Positions 19,677 through 27,320 of a stretch of DNA of 64,000 nt are shown here, piece after piece. Within the stretch, counting starts at the first letter, position 1. The number at the start of each line of letters is the position of its first letter. This stretch comes from Enterococcus sp. RIT-PI-f (GTDB lineage Bacteria; Bacillota; Bacilli; Lactobacillales; Enterococcaceae): positions 32,096 to 96,095 of the forward strand of contig NZ_LHOX01000009.1 in NCBI RefSeq assembly GCF_001297065.1, in the 5' to 3' direction. Below the pieces are notes generated by a model. The model saw nothing but the letters and a program-made list of their open reading frames with translations, searched no databases and was not told the origin of the DNA. Both the position numbers and the translations under genes were made by a program.

Positions 19677-20618
19677 ATGAAAGCAAAGAAATTGATTGTA
19701 GGTATGGCAGTATTTTCATTCGCAGCGTTATTGTTAGGGGGCTGCGGATCAGACAACAACAGTGCTGACTCTTCGTCAACTAACGAAACAACATCACAAA
19801 GTTCTACAGTGGCATCATCAACGGCAACAAGTGAAAGTGAAGCGACAGTGGTGGCTGGCGCGCCTATGCAAGATGGCACTTACAAGTTAGAAGAAAAGAA
19901 TTATAAAAATGATTATAGAGTATCATTTGAGATCACAGTCGTAGATGGCAAGATCACAGAGTCTAAGTATGACAACATCAATGCCGATGGCGAATCAAAA
20001 ACAGAAAACACTGAATACAATGAAACGATGAAAGAAAAAGCAGGTATCAGCCCAGAAGAATTTATTCCTAAATTCAATGAAGAGTTGGTTGCTGCCCAAA
20101 GCCCATCTTCGATCGAAGTGGTTTCAGGTGCGACACATTCATTTGATTCATTCCAAAACTATGCACAACAATTGATCCAAGCAGCACAAGCCGGCAATAC
20201 AGAAACGATCGAGATCGATAATGGCGCAGACTTGCAAGATGGAACATATACTTTAGAAGAAAAGAACTATTCTAACGGTTACCGAGTAGCCTTCTCTATC
20301 ACAGTTGCCGATGGCAAAGTATCAGAATCAAACTATGACTATGTCAATGAAGCTGGCGAATCGAAGAAAGATGATGCCGACTACAACGAAAACATGAAAG
20401 CAAAATCTGGTACCAACCCTGAAGAATTCATTCCAAACTTCAACGAAGAATTCGTCACAGCAGTCAATGCAGAAGATGGGTCAGTTGCTGACATGGACGT
20501 CGTTTCAGGTGCGACACACAGCTTCCACAGCTTTGTGATCTATGCACAACAATTATTGAACGCTGCTGAAAAAGGCGATCAAACACCAATCGAAGTTGAC
20601 AACTTTGTCACTGAATAA
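19677..20618 (+). CDS. pplA: Flavinylated extracellular electron transfer lipoprotein PplA
   Basis: Surface lipoprotein that carries covalently bound FMN and shuttles electrons to extracellular acceptors. A signal peptide ends in a lipobox (LLGGC, Cys23), followed by a Ser/Thr-rich linker and two tandem FMN-binding domains (about residues 63-175 and 185-300). Each domain begins DGTY-LEEKNY and ends with the flavinylation motif SGATHS, placing the acceptor threonines at about 153 and 280. The flavin transferase FmnB is encoded further right, beyond the inserted island. The sequence from the last codons through the terminator is repeated at 26583-26639. Confidence 0.93.
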   Translation: MKAKKLIVGMAVFSFAALLLGGCGSDNNSADSSSTNETTSQSSTVASSTATSESEATVVAGAPMQDGTYKLEEKNYKNDYRVSFEITVVDGKITESKYDNINADGESKTENTEYNETMKEKAGISPEEFIPKFNEELVAAQSPSSIEVVSGATHSFDSFQNYAQQLIQAAQAGNTETIEIDNGADLQDGTYTLEEKNYSNGYRVAFSITVADGKVSESNYDYVNEAGESKKDDADYNENMKAKSGTNPEEFIPNFNEEFVTAVNAEDGSVADMDVVSGATHSFHSFVIYAQQLLNAAEKGDQTPIEVDNFVTE

Positions 20619-20666
20619 GCTTCTAGCAATACATGAACAGCATCCTGAGGGATGCTGTTTTTTTGT
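20610..20666 (+). repeat. Left copy of 57-bp direct repeat (pplA end plus terminator)
   Basis: Runs from the last two pplA codons through its terminator. The same 57 bp occurs at 26583-26639 with two mismatches (positions 20613 and 20626). The spacing between copies is 5973 bp and encloses the thioredoxin/ABC/Agr-like genes. Confidence 0.95.
20636..20664 (+). terminator. pplA terminator
   Basis: AACAGCATCC and GGATGCTGTT form a 10-bp stem with a 4-nt loop, followed by TTTTT. Confidence 0.93.
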
Positions 20667-20699
20667 TAGGTGAAAAGAAACAACACTATAACAGAACAC

Positions 20700-20745
20700 T
20701 TAAGAAGTCTTAATCGTTAATTTTTCTCGTGAAATTGCGTTTAAG
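20700..20745 (+). promoter_or_regulatory. Possible LytTR-type regulator binding region
   Basis: Contains the inverted repeat TTAAGA-AG-TCTTAA (20700-20713) and then two related elements, TCGTTAATT (20714) and GCGTTTAAG (20737), spaced 23 bp apart, about two helical turns. LytTR regulators such as AgrA and ComE bind direct repeats with this spacing upstream of their targets, and a LytTR regulator is encoded at 25624. Inference only. Confidence 0.35.
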
Positions 20746-20839
20746 ACTGAAATTATATATTTGGCGAAAGAAATGTGTGCCTTTGATGAATTTATATAAA
20801 CTATAAGTAGTTAGACAAATAAAAAAGGAGGCAGGAGGT

Positions 20840-21307
20840 ATGTTACAGAATTTAAATAGCAAACTAACAAGCATTCCATTTTCATCTTTCGAAATGGTAG
20901 AAAAGGCGAATGGTGAACCAGTTGTAATGCTAGAAATTTTCAAGCTGCTCAAATGTCATCCTAAGAGTAAAAATGACGATCTGCACATATACAATACTGA
21001 AATCATAATGATAGTTAATAACCAATTATTTATAAAACAAAATGGAAAAGACCAAGTGGATGTTTTTGTGAACGATATCTTCAATCATTTAGAAGAAGAT
21101 AGCCATTTTTTATTATTTATTGATAATGGTTCCTTAATCGACAATACCTCATTTCTAAAAGATCAGGTGAGGAATCTGTTGCTTTCCATGGATAGGAAGT
21201 GGGTTGAACTCCTTCATTTGGAAGGCTCAATTAGTGGGTTTTTAGTGGATAAAGTGATTGAAACGGAATTAGGGGAGGGAAAAAGAGATGAGCTTAAAAC
21301 AATATAA
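20840..21307 (+). CDS. Unknown protein, first gene of the inserted operon
   Basis: I do not recognise this 155-residue protein. It has no signal peptide or membrane segment, is rich in acidic and hydrophobic residues, and shows predicted alternation of helix and strand (EIIMIVNNQLFIKQNGK, FLLFIDNGSLID). It has a very strong ribosome binding region (AAAGGAGGCAGGAGG) and overlaps the thioredoxin-like gene by 20 nt, so the two are coupled. Given the operon it could be a chaperone or assembly factor for an exported peptide, but nothing in the sequence shows that directly. Confidence 0.65.
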   Translation: MLQNLNSKLTSIPFSSFEMVEKANGEPVVMLEIFKLLKCHPKSKNDDLHIYNTEIIMIVNNQLFIKQNGKDQVDVFVNDIFNHLEEDSHFLLFIDNGSLIDNTSFLKDQVRNLLLSMDRKWVELLHLEGSISGFLVDKVIETELGEGKRDELKTI

Positions 21308-21788
21308 AAAACTGCTACTTCCTATGATATTCATTCTAACTATAAGCGCTGCTAGCAACTTAAAAATAAAAGAAAAATCAAATCAACATAAAGAAGAATT
21401 GTACCAAGCTAAGATGGACTATCCAGAAATTTACGATTATATGGATTCATTAAGCTTTGAATCTTTTGAAGCAAATGTTCAAAATAGTGAATTGCTAGTT
21501 TATATTGGAAGAACTGATTGCGGTGATTGTACTGACTTTGAACCAAGGTTCATTTCGATGCTTGAAGAAAGGAGTATGAATCAGAGAATTATGTATTTGA
21601 ATGTTTCAAAGTTGAGGCAAGATAAAAATAAATGGGAGACATTCAAAGATACCTACAATGTAATATACACACCAACACTTGCACATTTCAAAGAAGGGGA
21701 ATTAATTAGCAAGGTAGAATGGACGCCAGAAAGAGGCACTGTACTATCTGAATTCGCAGATTGGCTAGACGATATTATAGTCGGGTAA
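21288..21788 (+). CDS. Thioredoxin-like membrane-anchored protein (bacteriocin accessory type)
   Basis: A 166-residue protein with an N-terminal hydrophobic anchor (LLLPMIFILTISAAS) and an extracytoplasmic thioredoxin-like domain. The active site is in YIGRTDCGDCTDFEPRF (Cys-Gly-Asp-Cys), followed by the cis-proline region YTPTLAHF. Proteins of this type accompany bacteriocin transporters (PedC/BrcD-like accessory proteins), where they assist disulfide formation. It overlaps the preceding unknown gene and precedes an ABC transporter, which supports a role in export or immunity. An ordinary thiol-redox lipoprotein role cannot be excluded. Confidence 0.75.
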   Translation: MSLKQYKKLLLPMIFILTISAASNLKIKEKSNQHKEELYQAKMDYPEIYDYMDSLSFESFEANVQNSELLVYIGRTDCGDCTDFEPRFISMLEERSMNQRIMYLNVSKLRQDKNKWETFKDTYNVIYTPTLAHFKEGELISKVEWTPERGTVLSEFADWLDDIIVG

Positions 21789-21814
21789 CCTAATTTAACA
21801 AGGAGTGGCAACTA

Positions 21815-22714
21815 GTGAGCAGACTAATCTTTAAGACGACTGATTTGACAAAAAAATATAAGGAATCTACAGCTTTGGATCATATCAATATGTCAGTTTA
21901 TGAAGGAGATATTTATGGAGTTATTGGTAAAAATGGATCAGGTAAAACTACATTAATGCGAATCATGACTGGGTTGACTTTCCCCACATCGGGTGAATAT
22001 GACTTTTCCAAAAAAGATATAAAGGTTGGTGCAGTTATAGAATCTCCAGCTGTTTATCCAGAATTAAGTGCTTTTGAAAATTTATCCTATGCTGCGATTC
22101 AAAAAAATGTCACTGGAAAAACTGTTGTCGCACAGACTCTTGAATTTGTCGGGTTGGAAAAAACGTATAAGAAAAAAGTTCGTGATTTTTCTTTAGGGAT
22201 GCGTCAAAGATTAAGCATAGGATTGGCAATCATAAACGATCCAGATGTATTGATTTTAGATGAACCGATAAATGGTTTAGATCCAGCTGGAATCATTGAA
22301 ATGCGAAAGATGATCCATCGAATCAATCAAGAATTGAAAACGACCGTTATTATTTCTAGCCATATCCTCTCAGAACTATCAATGGTAGCAACTAGATACG
22401 GTATTATTCAGGATGGAAAATTAATCAAAGAGTTTTCCAATAGCGAATTAGAAGAGCAGCTAACATGTACTTATATTTTAGCTGTTTCAGATAAGGAAGC
22501 GACACTAAAGCTGATTGAAGAAGAATGTATCGACATATTAAGTCTAGAAAATAACAAAATTACTTTTCGTACAGATAATGAGACATTGCTTACTTTTTGC
22601 GAGATGCTATCTGATCGGAAAATTAGTATCTATCAACTACAGCATGTGAGAAAAGAGTTGGAGGATATATTTTTAGAAATAGTTGGAGGAGATCACCATG
22701 TCTCAGTTAATTAA
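21815..22714 (+). CDS. ABC transporter ATP-binding protein
   Basis: A 299-residue ATPase of the drug/bacteriocin immunity class. It has Walker A GKNGSGKTT near residue 38, the signature FSLGMRQRLSIG, Walker B VLILDEPINGLD, and the H-loop SSHILSEL. The C-terminal 80 residues after the ATPase core are typical of BcrA/LanF-type subunits paired with ABC-2 permeases. Translation starts at GTG 21815 with AAGGAGTGG upstream. The 3' end overlaps the permease gene by 17 nt. Likely exports or detoxifies a peptide or envelope-active compound; the substrate is unknown. Confidence 0.9.
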   Translation: MSRLIFKTTDLTKKYKESTALDHINMSVYEGDIYGVIGKNGSGKTTLMRIMTGLTFPTSGEYDFSKKDIKVGAVIESPAVYPELSAFENLSYAAIQKNVTGKTVVAQTLEFVGLEKTYKKKVRDFSLGMRQRLSIGLAIINDPDVLILDEPINGLDPAGIIEMRKMIHRINQELKTTVIISSHILSELSMVATRYGIIQDGKLIKEFSNSELEEQLTCTYILAVSDKEATLKLIEEECIDILSLENNKITFRTDNETLLTFCEMLSDRKISIYQLQHVRKELEDIFLEIVGGDHHVSVN

Positions 22715-23420
22715 GGCAGATATGTACCGATTATCAAAATCAAAGATAATATATGTGGTAGTACTCCTTGAAATGTTTGCAGTTCTACTCGCTGTCCAGA
22801 TATTGTCAACAGAAAATAGACTGTCATTACTTCATAATTTATTGATTAATGGAACAATCTTTTTGCCTATGCTGTTTATCCCCATTTATGTGTTGATATG
22901 GCAGAATGACTTTGTAAATAGAACGATAAATTCTGTACTTATCTCCGGACTTTCAAGACAAAGATATTATGTAAGCAAAGTCGCCATTACATTTATTATG
23001 GGTATTCTATTTGTTATGATATATAGTTGTTTTTCATTCGTATATACTTTGATTCTTCAAGGAAACGTTGATTTTCCCGGTTTTGTAAGAATTGTAGGCG
23101 TTCAAACTGTACTATATCTTGTTGTTTTAGTCATAGGGCTATTTTTCTTCAGCCTAGAGAATTCAGCAGCCTTATCGACAGCATCCTATGTCTTGTTTGT
23201 GCTTTTAGGCGAAGATATTGCAAATATATTCTTAGGTCATTTCGGCATAAACACACAAAGGTTATCACAATATTATTTATTTAAAAACCTTGCACTAGTA
23301 GCTCAAGTGGACGCGATAAGTCAAACGCAGTTGGTAAAAATGTTGGTAAGTGGATTTGTGGTTCTATGTTTCATAGGTATTGGAACGATAATAATGGTTC
23401 AGAAGAAAGAATTAAAGTAA
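22698..23420 (+). CDS. ABC-2 type permease
   Basis: A 240-residue integral membrane protein with six hydrophobic segments, beginning with IIYVVVLLEMFAVLLAVQIL. It includes the FVNRTINSVLISGLSRQRYYVSK loop typical of LanE/G- and BcrB-like immunity permeases. The start at 22698 (MSQLIKADMYRLSKSK) is chosen because GGAGGAG sits at the right distance; the frame extends upstream inside the ATPase gene. It forms the membrane half of the transporter encoded just upstream. Confidence 0.85.
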   Translation: MSQLIKADMYRLSKSKIIYVVVLLEMFAVLLAVQILSTENRLSLLHNLLINGTIFLPMLFIPIYVLIWQNDFVNRTINSVLISGLSRQRYYVSKVAITFIMGILFVMIYSCFSFVYTLILQGNVDFPGFVRIVGVQTVLYLVVLVIGLFFFSLENSAALSTASYVLFVLLGEDIANIFLGHFGINTQRLSQYYLFKNLALVAQVDAISQTQLVKMLVSGFVVLCFIGIGTIIMVQKKELK

Positions 23421-23437
23421 TGAGTAGAGGTATAAGG

Positions 23438-23992
23438 ATGAAAAAGAAACTATTAATCATTTTATGCTGTATGACCGCGATGGGTTTGCTGGTTTTTAGC
23501 TATGTAAATGAAGATGAAGCCTATGTAAATAAAAATTGGGAACTAACGTCTGACCAAATGAAGAATATAACAATAAAAGGAATTAGTCAGGATGTAGATA
23601 TTTATTTGCAAAAAGGAGAAACGAATCAACTTTTATTAGAAGGGCTTATGCCCGTTTCATTTGCAGAAAAATTAGCTGACTTTCATCCAGGTAATGAAGA
23701 AATGGTTCTTGATTTTGCTACATCAATGGGAATAAGTGTAGCAAAAATAAGTGGTGACAAGTTAAAAATGATTGTCCGTACAACGGATGAGACAAATGTA
23801 GAAAAACTATTAGTTCAGATTAACAAAGGTAATGTGTATATAGAGCAAGATAAAGTATTTGCCAATTCATATGAACTAAAAACCAATCAAGGAGTAGTCA
23901 GCCAGCCAGATCAGAAAAGTGTTACACAAGGATCAATAAAAGTTGAATTGGGTTTTGGAGATATAACTGTGAATGTTTTTGAGGAGGAATGA
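23438..23992 (+). CDS. Exported protein of unknown function linked to the ABC transporter
   Basis: About 184 residues with an N-terminal signal anchor (KKKLLIILCCMTAMGLLVFSYV) and an extracytoplasmic beta-rich domain (ITIKGISQDVDIYLQKGETNQLLLEG; GSIKVELGFGDITVNVFEEE). The repeating short strands resemble the beta-helical adhesin/DUF4097-type domains often found beside envelope-stress ABC transporters; this is a resemblance I judge by eye. The ATG at 23438 follows AGAGG by 8 nt; an alternative ATG at 23420 overlaps the permease stop. It ends the operon before a terminator. Confidence 0.7.
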   Translation: MKKKLLIILCCMTAMGLLVFSYVNEDEAYVNKNWELTSDQMKNITIKGISQDVDIYLQKGETNQLLLEGLMPVSFAEKLADFHPGNEEMVLDFATSMGISVAKISGDKLKMIVRTTDETNVEKLLVQINKGNVYIEQDKVFANSYELKTNQGVVSQPDQKSVTQGSIKVELGFGDITVNVFEEE

Positions 23993-24322
23993 TTGATGTA
24001 TGCACACACAATGCAAAATAGTCTATGATTAATTGTGCGAATTTTCTTTGATCTTTAAAAACACAATACATTTATATCCATATTTTTAAACACTTCGTGG
24101 TTTCGATTCTAGGAAGTGTTTTTTCAGTTTAAAGTTTGATACAGATGTTTTTATAGTTAATTTGCTGAAAACCATCAATTGAAAATAAAACTTTAGGTGA
24201 AATAATGTGATTATTAATCGAAAAACATAATTTTTTTGATTTATTTTAGTTAATATGCGAATTTGATAAATTGTTTAATGATATAATAAGTGTAACTCTA
24301 AAAGAAAGAGAGATCCATAAAT
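23993..24322. other. Intergenic region between the ABC operon and the sensor kinase
   Basis: AT-rich, 330 bp. It holds one terminator (24087-24125) and a TATAAT at about 24281 that may serve the kinase gene. I looked for a small peptide gene (autoinducer or bacteriocin precursor) and found only frames of ten codons or fewer. Confidence 0.6.
24087..24125 (+). terminator. Terminator of the ABC transporter operon
   Basis: AAACACTTC pairs with GAAGTGTTT around a 16-nt loop, followed by TTTTT. Confidence 0.8.
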
Positions 24323-25627
24323 ATGTGGCATCTTTATACATTTTATCAGTCATTTTTATTATTTCTGGTTAGTTATTTTCTAGATAACGGTACTGTTAAA
24401 ACGATACATTCGAAGCAAATAATTCCGGCTGTTATATTGTGTGTGTGTTCAGCAATATCTGGAATATTTATTGGGATATATGGTGCCTTATTTATGCTCA
24501 TTAGTGTATACATGTTAAATTTTCAACGCAACAATAACTGGGTTCGATCTCTTGGAATTGTTTCAAATGCGTCTATTTTATTAGTTATTTCTGATCATTT
24601 AACATCTGTATTAGTATTTTTTATGGGGAATGAAGGTTATATGGAAACTTCATTTTCTAATCAAACTTTTTACGGTATTTATTTTGGTGTGGTTACGATG
24701 ATTTTAACATTTGTTGTTTCATATATTTTAAAATATTTTAGGATAAGCAAGCAAATAGATTTAAGAAATAACAATATATTCATATTTATAAATTTTTTCA
24801 TTCTTATTACGTACTATTGCAATATTTTTCTTGGTTCTTATCTAGGTAATACATCAGACTTGATTCGGTTAAACTTCTTTTTCTTTTTATTATATTTATG
24901 CTTATCTATCATAGCTTTCAGTTTCTACTATCGAACGATGAAAGAAAAATATAACTTGATCAAAAAAGAGTCGGATTATAAAGTACTAATGGAATATACG
25001 GAGTCAATTGAAAACCAATATAAAGAAGTTAGAAAGTTTCGGCATGATTTTCAGAATATTTTAAATTCTCTGGATGATTACATTATGTCCGATGATTTTT
25101 CGGGCTTAAAAGATTATTACTTAAATGAGATCAAACCAACGTCTGAAGGGATTTCAGATATGAACTTTAAATTAACGGAGCTGCAAAATATTAAACAAAG
25201 AGAAATCAAAAGTGTCTTAGCGTTAAAACTAGTAACTGCTCAAATGTCTGGTATAGAGATAGATTTAGAAATCAAAGAAGTGATTGAAGATTTTCCGCTA
25301 GATTCCATAATTTTAGTCAGATCCTTAGGAATATTATTAGATAACGCGATTGAAGCACTAGAAGAATTAAGAATTGGCAAGTTAGCTATTGCTATCTTTA
25401 AAAATAAAAAAGAAACACAAATCATTATTCAAAATGATTGTGCAGTTCACATGCCATCTATTCAATTACTTAAAAAAGAAGGATTTTCTACCAAAGGAGA
25501 AAATAGAGGTCTTGGTCTTAGCAATATAAAAGAGATGTTAGCTAATTATAAAAATGTAGTGCTAAAAACCACTATCAAAGATCAATTGTTTACCCAACAA
25601 TTCATTATTACTAGGAGGGACATATGA
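24323..25627 (+). CDS. Agr-type sensor histidine kinase (GHKL family)
   Basis: A 434-residue sensor kinase of the AgrC/peptide-pheromone class. The N-terminal 200 residues contain about six hydrophobic segments; the cytoplasmic part has the phosphoacceptor motif KFRHDFQN near residue 240 and a GHKL ATPase with LLDNAIEAL and GLGLSNIKEML. Its stop overlaps the regulator start by 4 nt (ATGA), the usual arrangement. No agrB or agrD homologue is visible nearby, so its ligand is not evident. It lies inside the direct-repeat-bounded island and is a separate transcription unit from the ABC operon. Confidence 0.88.
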   Translation: MWHLYTFYQSFLLFLVSYFLDNGTVKTIHSKQIIPAVILCVCSAISGIFIGIYGALFMLISVYMLNFQRNNNWVRSLGIVSNASILLVISDHLTSVLVFFMGNEGYMETSFSNQTFYGIYFGVVTMILTFVVSYILKYFRISKQIDLRNNNIFIFINFFILITYYCNIFLGSYLGNTSDLIRLNFFFFLLYLCLSIIAFSFYYRTMKEKYNLIKKESDYKVLMEYTESIENQYKEVRKFRHDFQNILNSLDDYIMSDDFSGLKDYYLNEIKPTSEGISDMNFKLTELQNIKQREIKSVLALKLVTAQMSGIEIDLEIKEVIEDFPLDSIILVRSLGILLDNAIEALEELRIGKLAIAIFKNKKETQIIIQNDCAVHMPSIQLLKKEGFSTKGENRGLGLSNIKEMLANYKNVVLKTTIKDQLFTQQFIITRRDI

Positions 25628-26376
25628 TGCTATCAGTCTATATATGTGAGGACAATAGAAAGCAACGAGAAAAAATAGAACAAATTGTCAAAAAATTTAT
25701 TATGATCGAAGCTTTAGATATGAAACTAACACTGTCTTCTGATGACCCGAAAGAAATTCTAGATTATGTCCAGCAACATCCTGAAAATGTGGGTTTATAC
25801 TTCTTGGATATTGATTTAGGTCATGAAATGAATGGGATGATGCTAGCCTCTGAGCTTAGAGAGTTAGATGATTTAGGGAAAATCGTATTTGTCACCACAC
25901 ATACGGAAATGTCATTTTTGACTTTCACCTATAAAATAGAAGCAATGGATTTCATTATGAAAGATCAAAATGATCAGTTGCAAGAAAAAGTCCAAAGCTG
26001 TATCAAGACGGCCTACCAAAGATATGTCAATGATCGCAGTGGTAAGAAAAAGCTGTTTCAAGTGAAAATAGGCGACACACAACAAAGTTTATCAATAGAT
26101 GAAATTATCGCGTTTGAAGCTTCAACATCAGCACATCGAATCATTGTATATACAGAAAATAGCGAAATAGAATTTTATGATACAATGAAGAATGTAGAAA
26201 AAAAGTTGCCTAATTTTTATAGGAGTCATAAGTCTTATTTGATTAATATAAATCATGTCTCTTGTCTTAAAAAACATGAACGAGTAGTGGAGATGTCAAA
26301 TGGAATGGAATGCTTTGTATCAGTTAGGGCCTTGTCTAAGCTTGTTAATATTTTGTATGAAAGACATATGACATAA
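25624..26376 (+). CDS. LytTR-family response regulator (AgrA-like)
   Basis: Receiver domain (phosphoacceptor Asp in YFLDIDLG near residue 60) followed by a LytTR DNA-binding domain from about residue 145, with RSHKSYLININHV, the hallmark of AgrA/ComE/PlnC regulators. Two consecutive ATGs, at 25624 and 25627, follow AGGAGGG; the second is slightly better spaced. It is coupled to the kinase by overlap. Likely targets are direct repeats upstream of the island operon (20700-20745). The pair probably controls the ABC/thioredoxin operon in response to a peptide or envelope signal; this is inference. Confidence 0.9.
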   Translation: MMLSVYICEDNRKQREKIEQIVKKFIMIEALDMKLTLSSDDPKEILDYVQQHPENVGLYFLDIDLGHEMNGMMLASELRELDDLGKIVFVTTHTEMSFLTFTYKIEAMDFIMKDQNDQLQEKVQSCIKTAYQRYVNDRSGKKKLFQVKIGDTQQSLSIDEIIAFEASTSAHRIIVYTENSEIEFYDTMKNVEKKLPNFYRSHKSYLININHVSCLKKHERVVEMSNGMECFVSVRALSKLVNILYERHMT

Positions 26377-26793
26377 TCATTAGCCAAAATGAAGTATTAA
26401 AACAAAATCAAGTGACGGTTTACTTAACTTTAAGAACATATTTCCATGAATATTAAATACTCAAAATGATACATAACTAACCAATAGTCATTACAGATGT
26501 TTCCACGTCTACTTTTGGAAAACTATAATTGATTCAGAAGTTCGGATGACATATCTTTAATAATCACCAAAGTAATACGTTAACTAAATAAGCTTCTATC
26601 AATACATGAACAGCATCCTGAGGGATGCTGTTTTTTTGTCCATCAAAAAGTATATACCTAGCTGTTTTTTTCACGAGATTCATCGTGGTGTGAAAAATGT
26701 GAGTATCTATTCTGGTACTGTCCATTATATAGTGAAGTCAAAAGCCTCAGTATAAGTCTAATTAGACATACCAACAAATGAAAGGATGTTTTT
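26377..26793. other. Intergenic region at the right edge of the island
   Basis: 417 bp, AT-rich. It holds the second copy of the pplA terminator repeat (26583-26639). The stretch 26377-26582 has only very short frames, and I see no gene or clear RNA structure in it. Native-looking EET sequence resumes after the repeat. Confidence 0.6.
26583..26639 (+). repeat. Right copy of 57-bp direct repeat (pplA terminator)
   Basis: Matches 20610-20666 at 55 of 57 positions, including the hairpin (AACAGCATCC/GGATGCTGTT, 26609-26630) and the T7 run. It carries the last bases of pplA but no upstream pplA coding sequence. Confidence 0.95.
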
Positions 26794-27063
26794 TTGAAAA
26801 TAGATAAAATCGATTTTTCTGCTTTTGTGTATAAAATGAGTTGCTTGGAGTATTCCTACTACTTGATAAAAAATGGGCAATCAAATATCACCTTAACAAG
26901 CAAAGAAAAAGAAGAGGTAGAAAGTATTATTTATAACCAATTACATAGAGCTTTACTGTCTTCACGACGCACCTATTTGTTCTCCTCTAAAGTCAAACTA
27001 TCCAAAAAAGAAAAAGCCATTTATAAATTATTAAAGAAATATGCGCATATCGTTGAGACGTAA
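26794..27063 (+). CDS. Small protein of unknown function
   Basis: 89 residues, starting at TTG 26794 with AAAGGA upstream at a slightly long distance. It is basic and rich in Lys, Tyr and Ser with probable helices and no membrane segment. I do not recognise the family. It sits outside the right repeat, between the island and fmnB. The size would fit a bacteriocin-immunity-like helical protein, but no motif supports that. Confidence 0.5.
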   Translation: MKIDKIDFSAFVYKMSCLEYSYYLIKNGQSNITLTSKEKEEVESIIYNQLHRALLSSRRTYLFSSKVKLSKKEKAIYKLLKKYAHIVET

Positions 27064-27320
27064 GACAATGGAAATGTTAAAGCGCGCATCAATTGATTGA
27101 TAGTGAAACGATCGATAAGCTCTCTTTTATTCAGGCAGTATTCGTGTATGTTTGAACGAGGTGGCTCATAGTGAACCACCCACGAAGTGAAATCCGCATG
27201 CTATTTTCTCCGACCATTAAAGAATCCTAAAACCAGCACCGAATCATGGAAAAACCCTTTTCATCGATGCAAAAAAAGGCTATTATATGATGGTTGAAAT
27301 CAATAGAAAAGAGGAAAATC

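Noticed and set aside
23996..24150. Very short frames that might encode an autoinducer or bacteriocin peptide near the Agr-like genes
   Set aside because: The longest in 23993-24322 is about ten codons, without leader features; likewise those at 26440-26535.
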